Below are positions 29,366 through 37,968 of a stretch of DNA of 53,132 bases, piece by piece (position 1 is the stretch's first letter; every line of letters starts with the position of its first letter). A program made the position numbers and the translations under genes. Origin of the DNA: a virus. The DNA lies in IMG/VR virus record IMGVR_UViG_3300048929_000075, positions 1 through 53,132 of that record, one strand, 5' to 3'. The notes beneath the pieces are model-generated. The model was not told the DNA's origin. It ran no database searches and worked only from the letters and a program-made list of their open reading frames with translations.

Positions 29366-29939
29366 ACGTTACAAAGTTATCTACGCGGATCCGCCGTGGT
29401 CATATGACAACAAAGGCAGCCGCAACACCGCGGACAAGCAATACGTCACGACTGGCATTGATGCTTTAAAACGGATGATGGTTTCCTCTCTGTGTGATGA
29501 AGACGCGATCTGTTTTATGTGGGTTACGTTCCCGATGTTGCAGGAAGGGATCGACCTCCTGAAAGCGTGGGGTTTTACGTACAAAACTGTGGCTTTTGTC
29601 TGGGTGAAGCAAAACCCGAAAGCAGGTTCCCCGTTTATGGGGATGGGGAACTGGACGCGTACCAATGCCGAAATGGTCATTATGGGTACGCGAGGAAGCC
29701 CTAAACGTCTGGGGAAAGGTGTTCATCAGATTATTGAGGAGTTGCAGGGCGATACCCTGGCAGCCCCCCGCGCTGCCCACTCAGTTAAACCTAAACAGAT
29801 AGCTGATAGAATTGTCGAGTTAATGGGGGACGTCCCCCGCCTGGAAATGTTCGCTCGTGAATCTGCGCCCGGCTGGGACGTATTCGGGAACGAGGCACCG
29901 GGATCCATAACTGTAAGGACTAAAAAAGCTCATGGCTAA
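29358..29939 (+). CDS. MT-A70 family adenine methyltransferase, 193 aa
   Basis: The catalytic DPPW motif is at residues 11-14 right after a VIYA strand. It continues with a variable loop, CFMWVTFPML, VAFVWVKQNPKAGSPFMGMGNWTRTNAEMVIMGTRG and HSVKPKQIADRIVELMGD, the full MT-A70 (Ime4-like) pattern. In phages these enzymes methylate N6 of adenine in DNA. With the cytosine methyltransferase upstream the phage can mark both bases, presumably against restriction. It overlaps the preceding and following genes by 8 bases each. Confidence 0.9.
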   Translation: MRKRYKVIYADPPWSYDNKGSRNTADKQYVTTGIDALKRMMVSSLCDEDAICFMWVTFPMLQEGIDLLKAWGFTYKTVAFVWVKQNPKAGSPFMGMGNWTRTNAEMVIMGTRGSPKRLGKGVHQIIEELQGDTLAAPRAAHSVKPKQIADRIVELMGDVPRLEMFARESAPGWDVFGNEAPGSITVRTKKAHG

Positions 29940-30228
29940 ACCAACCAAACGTACTCATGAACAGCGTATCCGTATGCTGGAAAACTCTATACTTAACCTG
30001 CACGACAATGTGCTGCCTGCGATGAATAACGCCATTGCAGAACGCGACAGCGTGATCCACGCGTGCGTGCTCCAGCTGCGTAATCTAGACCCGACCCGTA
30101 AACTGGTTAAAATTGCAGGACCTGAAGGTCATTTCTGGATGTTTGCCACAGAGGAAGAGGCCGACGCGGCGGCTGCCCCGGCTCCCGCGGTTGACACAGA
30201 AGAGAATGCGGATAATACTGCTGGTTAG
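29932..30228 (+). CDS. Hypothetical coiled-coil protein, 98 aa, last gene of block B
   Basis: It starts 8 bases inside the methyltransferase gene. The first 60 residues are a helix with coiled-coil spacing (EQRIRMLENSILNLHDNVLP), then an isolated FWMFATEEEAD segment and an Ala/Pro/Asp/Glu-rich end. No family is recognised. A terminator follows at 30263-30291. Confidence 0.66.
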   Translation: MAKPTKRTHEQRIRMLENSILNLHDNVLPAMNNAIAERDSVIHACVLQLRNLDPTRKLVKIAGPEGHFWMFATEEEADAAAAPAPAVDTEENADNTAG

Positions 30229-30262
30229 TAGCCTGACAAGTCTACTTTCAGTGGTGGCTTTA

Positions 30263-30291
30263 AGACCCGGCAGCGATGTCGGGTCTTTTTT
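30263..30291 (+). terminator. Rho-independent terminator of the replication block
   Basis: The stem AGACCCG / CGGGTCT (30263-30269, 30280-30286) with a 10-base loop is followed by TTTTTT. It lies between the stop of the last plus-strand gene (30228) and the stop of the convergent endolysin gene (30293). Confidence 0.9.
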
Positions 30292-30292
30292 A

Positions 30293-30691
30293 TTACGCCA
30301 GTTCGAAATGCGGAGAGTCAGTTTCCCCTTTTTCGTGTGGCCTGCCGTTCTGATTCCAGTCAGCCCCCCAGCGCAGGGTAACCCCCAGCTCCTTAGCGGC
30401 GGCAAACATAGCGCGGCTAATCTCGACGAAATCGCCATTCCATCCGCCCACTACTGGCAGTAAATCCACCGCCACACCATCGAGGTGCTTTGACTTCATC
30501 GTCCAGGTAACGACTTTGCCCGGTGCGGTTCGACCCTGAGCATAAAGCTGTCGCTGACGCTCCAGTGTGCGCAGGCCTTCGATGACAATAAAGTCAGTTT
30601 TTGTCAGCTCAAGCGCACGGCGAACAACAGCCACGAGAGAAGGGTGCACTCCCTTCAAATTGTCTTCGCTTCGTTTACTGAATCTAAACAC
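30293..30691 (-). CDS. Endolysin, L-Ala-D-Glu / M15-type peptidase, 132 aa
   Basis: A zinc peptidase that cuts peptidoglycan cross-bridges. The motif SKHLDGVAVD at 67-76 supplies His69 and Asp76, and the late SPHFEL supplies His128, the three expected zinc ligands of the VanY/M15C group. Length fits T5/A500-type endolysins. There is no signal peptide, so it needs a holin; two holin candidates lie directly upstream in the same operon. It is the last gene of the minus-strand tail/lysis block. Confidence 0.88.
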   Translation of the reverse strand: MFRFSKRSEDNLKGVHPSLVAVVRRALELTKTDFIVIEGLRTLERQRQLYAQGRTAPGKVVTWTMKSKHLDGVAVDLLPVVGGWNGDFVEISRAMFAAAKELGVTLRWGADWNQNGRPHEKGETDSPHFELA

Positions 30692-30992
30692 GGCGATTTA
30701 GCTCCCATATTTTTATGATCCCCCGAATGGCGATCAATAACAGAATAGACCTGATCACATTATGAGGTAGCTGCCCCGAAAGCCCGATCATAAAACCCGC
30801 CGCTGCCGCAGTACCGAACAGGCAGTGCCAGATGGTGTCCACGATCGAAGCGTTTTTCTTAGGGTGCAGCACGCGGATCAGACTGGTGATAAACATCGTC
30901 CCAGTGCACACCAAAACTAACGGGCTGTGCCAGAACGAAGTGGTGTTCGGCGTATCGGTACCGAAACCGAGCCATGTTAAAAAATTATTCAT
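30684..30992 (-). CDS. Holin candidate, 102 aa
   Basis: Probable membrane protein with hydrophobic segments at about 23-40 (SPLVLVCTGTMFITSLI), 56-72 (HCLFGTAAAAGFMIGL) and 80-93 (IRSILLLIAIRGII), with a basic C-terminus (ELNRRV). Size, topology and coupling to the endolysin gene (8-base overlap) fit a holin or antiholin. A second small membrane gene precedes it. Confidence 0.75.
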   Translation of the reverse strand: MNNFLTWLGFGTDTPNTTSFWHSPLVLVCTGTMFITSLIRVLHPKKNASIVDTIWHCLFGTAAAAGFMIGLSGQLPHNVIRSILLLIAIRGIIKIWELNRRV

Positions 30993-31291
30993 TACGGTTT
31001 ACTCCCTGATCGAGCTGCAAACCAGCGCTTTATAAACTCGCTGCCTTCTGCTACTACCACTTGCCACAGTGCCCCCATAGTAAACCCCATGCCAATAAGT
31101 GCATTAGGTGATTTTACGCCGAAATACTCACACGCCCACGGCGTTATGAATAGCGCCACGAAGAGCGCCGACAGTAAATACGCGATCCTCTGCCCCACGG
31201 TTAGATCCTGCTTTGAAGTGGTCAGCGTGATAAACCCCCCAGCGACTCCGGCGAACATGAGCCAGATCCGCTGTTTTAGTTCTTCATCCAC
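30992..31291 (-). CDS. Holin-like membrane protein, 99 aa
   Basis: Three hydrophobic stretches: about 9-25 (IWLMFAGVAGGFITL), 37-52 (IAYLLSALFVALFITPW) and 65-80 (LIGMGFTMGALWQVVVA), with a basic C-terminus. It resembles 3-TM phage holins and precedes the second candidate by a one-base overlap. Having two adjacent candidates suggests a holin/antiholin pair. AAGGTGGG precedes the start. Confidence 0.75.
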   Translation of the reverse strand: MDEELKQRIWLMFAGVAGGFITLTTSKQDLTVGQRIAYLLSALFVALFITPWACEYFGVKSPNALIGMGFTMGALWQVVVAEGSEFIKRWFAARSGSKP

Positions 31292-31320
31292 AATAACCCA
31301 CCTTATATTAGTTTAGCCCC

Positions 31321-31344
31321 AGACGCCGCAATGTTACGGCGTCT
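31321..31344 (-). other. Intercistronic hairpin between tail fibre and lysis genes
   Basis: A perfect 8-bp stem AGACGCCG / CGGCGTCT with an 8-base loop lies between the stop of the tail-fibre gene (31363) and the first holin gene (start 31291). There is no U run on either strand, so it is more likely an RNA-processing or attenuation element than a full terminator. Confidence 0.7.
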
Positions 31345-31362
31345 AAGACAAATCCCAAAACT

Positions 31363-32229
31363 TTACGCGGTACGTGTCCACGCAGCATAGAAAATATGCT
31401 GCCCCGCAGTATCGATCGCCGTTGGGTTAGCGCTGAACGTCGCCCCCGTAGTGCCACTAAAAGTGTGCTGGTGATCAGGTACAGGGCGCCCAGTGAATGC
31501 GTGATTGTGCCCACCAGCCTGCCCCGTTGTGCCGTTAACAATATGGGTGTGCGCGCCGACGTTGTTTGTTTGCCCGTTTCTGAAAGCGTGCCCGTGTTCG
31601 CTGTTATCGAAACGCACCGCGCTGTTTGAGGAGATATCGGGGTTTGACGTAGCAACGCCCCCCGCAGGCTTACTGTCATGCCCGGCGCTGCCGTCATCGG
31701 TATCCGTAAGTAACAGCAGGTGCCCGTGTGACCCGTCGCCGGAGATAGTACCGGATACGCTATGACTATGTGCGCCACTGGAATCGGTAGTGATATTGAC
31801 CGTGTGCGTGTGCACCCCCGCTGTGGCAATATCGCCCAGCGGTGTATGACCCCCGCCCCCGTCCACCGTACCGCTATAGGTGTGGGTGTGTGACGGTAGG
31901 TTGCCTGCGGTGATCACCAGAGTGTCAGAGCCGCCCGTGCTGCCGAGATTAGATTCATCATTGGCACAGATACGAACCTGCCGCCCCGCACCCGCTAATC
32001 GCCCCCACGTTTGCCCAGGGAACAGGGTGTTCGGATTGACGCCTTTCTTGGAACTCCAGAAGATATCCCCCACCGGGCGCGCTTTGTCCATCATATACGC
32101 AGTGATCGCCAGCAATGACAGCTTAGCGTCGACGGCGTTCTGGTTGACATGGAGTAGATCGGTTGTCGCCAGCTGCCCGGCCGACGGCAGATCCGGCAGT
32201 GATAACAGCCCATCAATGGTAATAGCCAT
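31363..32229 (-). CDS. Tail fibre / collar-like protein with eight H-x-H motifs, 288 aa
   Basis: The N-terminal half contains ARPVGDIFWSSKKGVNPN and FPGQTWGRLAGAGRQVRIC, the tail-collar-type segment found in many fibres. The C-terminal half carries eight His-x-His pairs (His114, 140, 154, 168, 212, 227, 241, 253), each in a G-x-H-x-H setting. In the T4 gp37 tip, H-x-H motifs of a trimer bind a row of iron ions; the same is inferred here. It is the last structural gene before the lysis genes and is a strong candidate for receptor binding. Confidence 0.78.
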   Translation of the reverse strand: MAITIDGLLSLPDLPSAGQLATTDLLHVNQNAVDAKLSLLAITAYMMDKARPVGDIFWSSKKGVNPNTLFPGQTWGRLAGAGRQVRICANDESNLGSTGGSDTLVITAGNLPSHTHTYSGTVDGGGGHTPLGDIATAGVHTHTVNITTDSSGAHSHSVSGTISGDGSHGHLLLLTDTDDGSAGHDSKPAGGVATSNPDISSNSAVRFDNSEHGHAFRNGQTNNVGAHTHIVNGTTGQAGGHNHAFTGRPVPDHQHTFSGTTGATFSANPTAIDTAGQHIFYAAWTRTA

Positions 32230-32244
32230 AATTGATCCTCTTAG

Positions 32245-33840
32245 TTATGGAGCCAGGCCGATAGCCACCCAGCCAAATTCACGCGTACCTGTGTTAACGC
32301 TGCCAGTGGCGGTACGCTCGGCGATCTGTGCGCCTGTGGCAGTTATGCTGCCAGCAGATATATAAGTGGCTCCAGAAGCTGAACCAACAGCGTTAGCCGC
32401 AGCCCCGCGCATGTACGACATACTGATAGCAGGCGCAGCTGCAAATGGGCGCGGGAAAGTGAAGGTTTGCCCGTCGGCGTTGAATGATGCCGTTGACAGC
32501 CTGCCGCCCTGGATCAACATTTTGCCGAGGCGGAAAACATAATAATCCCGTGCAGTATTGTCCCCAGCATGGGTTACTTTTGAATACAGCGCCTCAAACC
32601 CTAAACCCGCATACAGATCGTTAAGCAACCAGTTAAGTTCGTTTGCCGTCAGCTGATCGCCCTGTGCGTTTGCAGTCTCAAAAAGATAGCCGTTCGATAC
32701 AACAGTGTTAGATGGCTTTACCTTGTTCGCTTGCCCGTCGGGGTAGGTGTAATTGGTGCCTGCGAAATTAGGTAAGGACGTGGTGCTCGATACCGTCGCA
32801 GCAGTAGCCCCGATTGCCATCACCATGATGGATGCAGCGTTCTGACAGATAGCCCCAGAGTTAGCGACTGCCACGTCTGCGTACGTGTTGGTTAGCTGTG
32901 CCAGATAGCCGAAATTGGCCTGCACTGCGGCAGCAGCATCGAGCACGATCACCGAGGGGGCTACTGTGTACGGGCGCTCATAAGTCCAACGGGCTGACGC
33001 GGTCGCGCCGCCCGCGATGATTGCCCACTGAACGCAGATACCGCCGAGATCCAGACACCCCACCTGTGTTGTAACCCCAGGATGCGTGTTGAGCAATGCC
33101 GGGGTTTTATACAGATCCTGGAGCAAAAAATTAAGCAGCGGAGCGGGCAGGGCGTCCCCCTCTACCCACGCCCCACTATTCACGTACGGCGGCACAAAAC
33201 CCTGAGCGATGGTTAACGCGTCCGGCGTGTAGAGGTTGTCTTGCCCATCAGAGTAAGTCATTGCGTTAGGGCAGAAGTCGGCCACTGTCTGCGCACTGGA
33301 TAAGTTTTTTGTAAGGTCATACGTCCCGATTGCCCACACCTGGATCTCGCCTGGGTTGACTGCCGCGTTGGCGGTCATTGCATAGAGATCGATGGTTTTT
33401 GTCGGGTCTCCGGATGTTGGGTAGATGGCCTGCACTACCGAGGCCGTACCTGTGCGTGCGGCTACGTCCAGGGCGCCCACGAGTGGAGAGCTGCCCGTCG
33501 CAAAAGGTATGGGGTAGGTCAATGTTGTTTGCGCAGCTGTTGCCGTTATGTTGATCTGCTGAAACAAAATATTGCCGATCTGGATCGCGCGGTAAGACCC
33601 AGCCACGGCGTTGCTGGGCAGCGTACCCTGCGACGTTAAATCAGCCGTAACTGCGCCTTTGTACAGGTCGTTGAGCAGCCAATTTAACCAGTTCGCTGGC
33701 AGCTCATCGCCAGCCTGCCAGCTCCCGTCCGGGGTCTGAACAGGCGGCTTAAAGCCGTACGCCACGATCTCATCTGGCACTTTCTGTTTATTCTTCCGGC
33801 CGTCGGCGGAAGTGACGTTGTTCACCGCAAAATTATTCAC
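32245..33840 (-). CDS. Tail fibre-like structural protein with three repeated modules, 531 aa
   Basis: The GTG at 33840 overlaps the previous stop by 8 bases and has GGGG six bases upstream. An in-frame TTG at 33924 and ATG at 33879 would lengthen the protein but lack binding sites. Three modules repeat a pattern of DG-x-x-NK, GF-x-PP and LPA-x-x-LNWLLNDLYKG, each followed by about 140 residues of beta-rich sequence. The last segment ends REFGWVAIGLAP. Position between the DUF2612 baseplate gene and the H-x-H fibre suggests a fibre shaft or base. The exact family is unknown. Confidence 0.7.
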   Translation of the reverse strand: MNNFAVNNVTSADGRKNKQKVPDEIVAYGFKPPVQTPDGSWQAGDELPANWLNWLLNDLYKGAVTADLTSQGTLPSNAVAGSYRAIQIGNILFQQINITATAAQTTLTYPIPFATGSSPLVGALDVAARTGTASVVQAIYPTSGDPTKTIDLYAMTANAAVNPGEIQVWAIGTYDLTKNLSSAQTVADFCPNAMTYSDGQDNLYTPDALTIAQGFVPPYVNSGAWVEGDALPAPLLNFLLQDLYKTPALLNTHPGVTTQVGCLDLGGICVQWAIIAGGATASARWTYERPYTVAPSVIVLDAAAAVQANFGYLAQLTNTYADVAVANSGAICQNAASIMVMAIGATAATVSSTTSLPNFAGTNYTYPDGQANKVKPSNTVVSNGYLFETANAQGDQLTANELNWLLNDLYAGLGFEALYSKVTHAGDNTARDYYVFRLGKMLIQGGRLSTASFNADGQTFTFPRPFAAAPAISMSYMRGAAANAVGSASGATYISAGSITATGAQIAERTATGSVNTGTREFGWVAIGLAP

Positions 33841-34552
33841 TCGTTGCCCCGCTAAATCTGGTTGTCCGGTATCGAGCATTGTTTGACGCAACGTAACCGA
33901 GAGTGGAGCCGAATTTCGACCCAATGGTCGAGATAATACGACTGTTAACCTTCATCGCGTTATTCTGTGTCAGCGGGGTTACGCGCATAGCATTACGCGC
34001 TGACAGTGGCGATACCCGCAGAATATTGTTTACAGGTTTAGATGGTGCCGCAGCCAGCTGAAAGCCCTGACCCTTTACTCGCTGCACGACGTAAGGTTTA
34101 ACCCCGGCAACGCTTTGCTTTTCAACGTTGGCGTTAAGGTTAGCTGGGACGGTGCCGTCAAAGTCGACATAAGCAACGAACATCGCCGGGCGGTGCGCAA
34201 CAATTTTAACGGCGTTTGAAGCCCCAATAAGCCCGCGTATAACTCGTTTTACGTCCTCGTTTGTGCCCGACCCGCCGTTAGCAAAACGTTTATTCAGGAT
34301 GCTCTGGCGGTAGCTGTCATCATCGAGACCTAGGCGTTTTAGGTTAACCATTTCGCCGAACGCGTCGAGCGACACACCCGTAGCATCGTTAATGCTTAGT
34401 GATGCCAGCATGACGTGAAACACCTCTTCGATCTCCCGCATTGGAGAGATCAAGGCCGTCAGAAAATCGCCAGGTTGTGGATCGTGCGTCAGGTAGTCCG
34501 TTAACCGGGAGCGCGCCACGCTGTCATAGTCGAACCAGGTCCAGTCCTGCAT
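33833..34552 (-). CDS. Baseplate protein, DUF2612 type, 239 aa
   Basis: Matches the DUF2612 pattern: an N-terminal W-rich start (MQDWTWFDYD), then VSLDAFGEMVNLKR and DDDSYRQSILNKRF near residues 60-95, and a beta-rich middle with VAYVDFDGTVP. The C-terminal 65 residues contain repeats of the type NNILRVSPLSARNAMRV. DUF2612 proteins take the place of the baseplate-to-fibre adaptor next to the baseplate J-like gene, as here. Confidence 0.8.
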   Translation of the reverse strand: MQDWTWFDYDSVARSRLTDYLTHDPQPGDFLTALISPMREIEEVFHVMLASLSINDATGVSLDAFGEMVNLKRLGLDDDSYRQSILNKRFANGGSGTNEDVKRVIRGLIGASNAVKIVAHRPAMFVAYVDFDGTVPANLNANVEKQSVAGVKPYVVQRVKGQGFQLAAAPSKPVNNILRVSPLSARNAMRVTPLTQNNAMKVNSRIISTIGSKFGSTLGYVASNNARYRTTRFSGATSE

Positions 34553-34553
34553 A

Positions 34554-35975
34554 TCAGACCCCCGTCGTTGTTACGCTGGTTACGGCAGCCGTGGAGTTCT
34601 GCGGAACCGGAACAATGTCTGACGGCTGCAACACGTTGTTAAGGTCGTACACCTGAATGGTGACAGTAGCTATGCCCGTAGTAGCCGCATAAATAGGACC
34701 CACCATACGCTGCACCACAATGTCATCACCCAGCGACAACCCGGCAAAGTAACTGCGCACAGCGGCCTCGATGAGCTGCGGTGTGCGAGGGTCAAGTGCT
34801 TCCTCTGGTTGCAGTTTCGTGATGTTCACGGTCACTTTGTACTGCACGACCACCTGGCGACTGAACCGGATAACATGTGGATCACCGTCTGGGTCGTAAA
34901 TCGTGACTTGCTCTGTGCCGTAGGTCTCAATACCCGCGCCGCCCACGTCGTAGATCGCTTCACCTATGGAAGTCTCCAGGCCACCAGCGACTACCACGTT
35001 AAAGGACTTTGGCGGCTGCCCGGAAACCGTACTCATCGTGCTGTTAACCACAACGGTCGCCGCAGTCACACCAGCAACACTTTTCACCGCCTGTGTGATT
35101 GCCCCTGGGGTGGCTTTGCCCAGCGCGGCACCGTTCGACCCTTGCAAGCGTGCGCGGTAGTCTGTGTCGCTTTCGCGATTCGACCCCGGCACTGCGTCGA
35201 CAGGGTTATCCACAGATTGCCAACCAGACGCCGAGCTAATCATCGTGGTGAGGTTGTGCGCTGGAACTGCGATCGGACCAGCATCGACTGCGGTTACGCT
35301 ACCCGGCGACCCGACTTGTACCAGAGACATACCCTGGCGGTTAGCCACAGAGATCCCCGTGTTGAGATTCGGGGACGTGACGATAACGTTAACACCGGAA
35401 GAGGTTGCCTTAAATAGTTGTGTGGTAGACCCGCCCGTGGTGATCAACGCGGCTACATCGGCGGCGATCTGCGCCTGTGATTTACCCGACGACGGCGTGA
35501 CGTATTCGATACCATTCACCACGAGGCCAACGCTGCCTGTGGGGTTAGCGTTTACACTCCAGGTGGTGTCCGTGGTGTTGGTGGTCGAAATGGTTACCTG
35601 AGCGTCGAGGGTGAATTGATAGTTGCCGTACGCCACGCGAGCGCCTGCTGGTACCGGAGCGCCATTAACCCCGTAAAGAATTACTGCGCTGGTGGTGTTC
35701 GATTTGCCACGGCGGGGGATGCCGAGCCATTCGCCCAGAGCATCCAGGGCAACCCCAGAGGCACGAGATAAAAAGCGGCTGTTAAAAAGTTCTTCTGCGG
35801 CCTCGTACGAAACGCCGAAAGCCTCAGATACGATCGCGATAATCTGCCCTACCCCAGAATCCGCCTGGCGGTTTACTGGTCCCACAGATTCGACCATACG
35901 GTCGCCGATCTTCTGCATTATTTCTGCCATCGTCGGGCGTACAAAGCCCTGATCGGTCAGCACTGTCTGCGCCAT
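34554..35975 (-). CDS. Baseplate J-like wedge protein, 473 aa
   Basis: A baseplate wedge component of contractile tails. The N-terminus has FVRPTMAEIMQKIGDRM and ASGVALDALGEWLGIPR. The C-terminal half has the strongest signature: NPVDAVPGSNRESDTDYRARL with the D-x-x-YR-x-R-L motif near 275-285, then GAITQAVKSVAGVTAATVV, and YKVTVNITKL. It is followed two bases later by the DUF2612 gene and preceded two bases earlier by the gp25-like gene, the classical wedge order. Confidence 0.9.
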   Translation of the reverse strand: MAQTVLTDQGFVRPTMAEIMQKIGDRMVESVGPVNRQADSGVGQIIAIVSEAFGVSYEAAEELFNSRFLSRASGVALDALGEWLGIPRRGKSNTTSAVILYGVNGAPVPAGARVAYGNYQFTLDAQVTISTTNTTDTTWSVNANPTGSVGLVVNGIEYVTPSSGKSQAQIAADVAALITTGGSTTQLFKATSSGVNVIVTSPNLNTGISVANRQGMSLVQVGSPGSVTAVDAGPIAVPAHNLTTMISSASGWQSVDNPVDAVPGSNRESDTDYRARLQGSNGAALGKATPGAITQAVKSVAGVTAATVVVNSTMSTVSGQPPKSFNVVVAGGLETSIGEAIYDVGGAGIETYGTEQVTIYDPDGDPHVIRFSRQVVVQYKVTVNITKLQPEEALDPRTPQLIEAAVRSYFAGLSLGDDIVVQRMVGPIYAATTGIATVTIQVYDLNNVLQPSDIVPVPQNSTAAVTSVTTTGV

Positions 35976-35977
35976 GA

Positions 35978-37270
35978 TTAACCCCTGTATTCAATTCGTT
36001 TGATGTACGCGTCGCCGACATCATAAAGGTTAAGCGGTAGATCGACGTGATCTGCCTGCCCGAAGAATAGATCGATGTGGCCGCCGTCGGTGAGCAGCAC
36101 GCGCACGCTTTCCGCGCCGTACATTTTGGCTATAGAGATACTGCCCGCAGGTGAGGTGTACACACCATCAGGGCGCAACGACGGCACGGTGCCGGAGTCC
36201 AGCGACAGTACGCCATGCGAGATCAGCAGGGCGGAGCTATAGTTGCCTGTCGACGGGAAGATAGTGTTACCCGCGGCGTTCGTCATGATGTATCGCAGTT
36301 TTAGCTGGCTGCCCGCAGTAGCCCAGTTAACAACGAACGAGAACCGGAACCACCCCCCACCGTACCGGATCACTTTTACGTTGCGAAAACCGGAACTGAC
36401 TGAATATGTGCCGTTAGGCCGCAAAGAGATCCTGCCGAACAGGGTATTGGCCTGATCAAAGATCTGAACATCGGTTCCGCAGTTGCTGTAACCGTAAGCT
36501 TTGATCAGCAGATCGACGCGCAGGACGTCGCCCGCTTTCAGCTGGGTGCCGTCGTACATGTCATCAATAAGATACGCTGCGTCGGTGCCGTTAGAATTCT
36601 GTGCGCCCCATAGCGCGGCCTTAAGCCCACCACCGGGGGTGTCGTTATACAGCGTGTTGTAGTCAGACCGTGACAGCGTTTGCGACACGAACGGGAACGC
36701 AGTAAGCGCTACAGGCGGCAGCTGTCGACCTACCTGTACATTGTTGACCATTTCGACCGGGTAGGCGCCTTCCTGTGTCATCACCAGATAATCCCCGGCG
36801 CCCCGGATACCGTGCACCGGGTTACTGTTCACTATCACGCGCGGATCTAGTTCGGTAGCGCGCATGTCGATCGCGGTCCGGTCGACGATCTTACTTGCTG
36901 ACTCCAGCTGCGCGGCGCTCTGATAAGTCACCACTCCGTAAACGCTCTGGATGTCTACATCGACGTTTAGTTTTCGCGCCTCTGCATCAAACGTATAGTC
37001 GAGGCGGTTAATGGATTGAACGCCGTCAACGTCCAGCATCTGCTGACGCAACGCGTCGACAGCAGCGTCGACAGTAACCGCAGTTTTCCCCAGTATCCGC
37101 AACAGGTATGGGGTTCCGAAGGTTTCATCGAGGAACCACTCACCCGCCCACAATGACAACCTGAACTCTACTTGCTGGCGCACGCGGTCAGCGCCCCGGA
37201 CAAAAACAAGGTCGCCAATGTCATCAAACACAAAGCGCCCATTTTCAATTTTGATATCGATTAAATCCAT
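35978..37270 (-). CDS. Gp25/DUF2634-like baseplate wedge fused to a large C-terminal domain, 430 aa
   Basis: Residues 1 to about 115 resemble gp25/W-type or DUF2634 proteins: FRLSLWAGEWFLDETFGTPY near 37-56 with the conserved G-x-P-Y. Such proteins are normally near 110-150 aa. Residues about 120-430 add a beta-rich region (LKAGDVLRVDLLIKAYGY, GGGWFRFSFVVNWATAG, LLISHGVLSLDSG) that looks like a jelly-roll/carbohydrate-binding sandwich. The fusion places a binding domain on the wedge. It lies between the spike and the baseplate J-like gene. Confidence 0.78.
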   Translation of the reverse strand: MDLIDIKIENGRFVFDDIGDLVFVRGADRVRQQVEFRLSLWAGEWFLDETFGTPYLLRILGKTAVTVDAAVDALRQQMLDVDGVQSINRLDYTFDAEARKLNVDVDIQSVYGVVTYQSAAQLESASKIVDRTAIDMRATELDPRVIVNSNPVHGIRGAGDYLVMTQEGAYPVEMVNNVQVGRQLPPVALTAFPFVSQTLSRSDYNTLYNDTPGGGLKAALWGAQNSNGTDAAYLIDDMYDGTQLKAGDVLRVDLLIKAYGYSNCGTDVQIFDQANTLFGRISLRPNGTYSVSSGFRNVKVIRYGGGWFRFSFVVNWATAGSQLKLRYIMTNAAGNTIFPSTGNYSSALLISHGVLSLDSGTVPSLRPDGVYTSPAGSISIAKMYGAESVRVLLTDGGHIDLFFGQADHVDLPLNLYDVGDAYIKRIEYRG

Positions 37271-37272
37271 GA

Positions 37273-37968
37273 TTATGCCTTACTCGATGTTGTGTCAGCG
37301 TTAGCGCCTTGCGCCGTGTGGTGGTGCGATTTAACGCCGATACCATCGACTTCGACGTCACCGCCCATCACAACCACTCGACCGTTTATTGTTGCAGTAA
37401 CCCCGCCAGCGCTACCGCTCCCGGTCATACCAGCCTGGTAAGTAAACAGGCCTTTTGCTATGACTTCCTGGCTAAAGGTTGATTTAGGGGCGGTAACGTT
37501 AAAACCACCAGGTGCATTAACGTTCACCACTCCGTCCGGCGTGATCTCGAAAAACGCCGAACCATAATACAGCTTGACGTTATCGTTACCGGGCAAGTCG
37601 TCGGGGTATGCGACCCCAGGCAGGACGTAAGCGTCCGCCAGACTGAAACGGCGGGGCACGTCTTCACCTTCATCTGATTGCGGATGTTGCTTAAATACAA
37701 TGGTGCACTTATCACCGACCTTAACCGGGATCTTAACCCCTGCTTTCCCGCCATCGCCAGCCAGCCAGTGCAGCGGCAGGTCATAGATCACGCCGTAGGC
37801 GTTGCTGTCGCCGTCGCTGTATGTTTTGTTGCCCGTAGGCCTTACGTCGACGCGGCCGCCTTTGTACGCCACGATAACGCCCTCCAGGGATGTGTTGACT
37901 TTGTCGGCAAGATGCCCGGTTAACCAGTCGTCCAGAGCGTCAAAAATATCATCACTGTTTTCAGCCAT
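37273..37968 (-). CDS. Membrane-puncturing spike, Gp138/gpV type, 231 aa
   Basis: The central tail spike that pierces the outer membrane. The N-terminal domain (LEGVIVAYKGGRVDVRPTG, GVKIPVKVGDKCTIVF) is the OB-like Gp138_N type. A repetitive beta-helix-like part follows (FFEITPDGVVNVNAPGGF), and a tip segment VKSHHHTAQG carries the His cluster that binds iron in related spikes. It is preceded by the hub gene (8-base overlap) and followed by the wedge gene. Confidence 0.85.
   Translation of the reverse strand: MAENSDDIFDALDDWLTGHLADKVNTSLEGVIVAYKGGRVDVRPTGNKTYSDGDSNAYGVIYDLPLHWLAGDGGKAGVKIPVKVGDKCTIVFKQHPQSDEGEDVPRRFSLADAYVLPGVAYPDDLPGNDNVKLYYGSAFFEITPDGVVNVNAPGGFNVTAPKSTFSQEVIAKGLFTYQAGMTGSGSAGGVTATINGRVVVMGGDVEVDGIGVKSHHHTAQGANADTTSSKA

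Noticed and set aside
30237-30300. tRNA-like cloverleaf around the hairpin at the end of block B
   Set aside because: Only one stem with a U run is present; it is a terminator.
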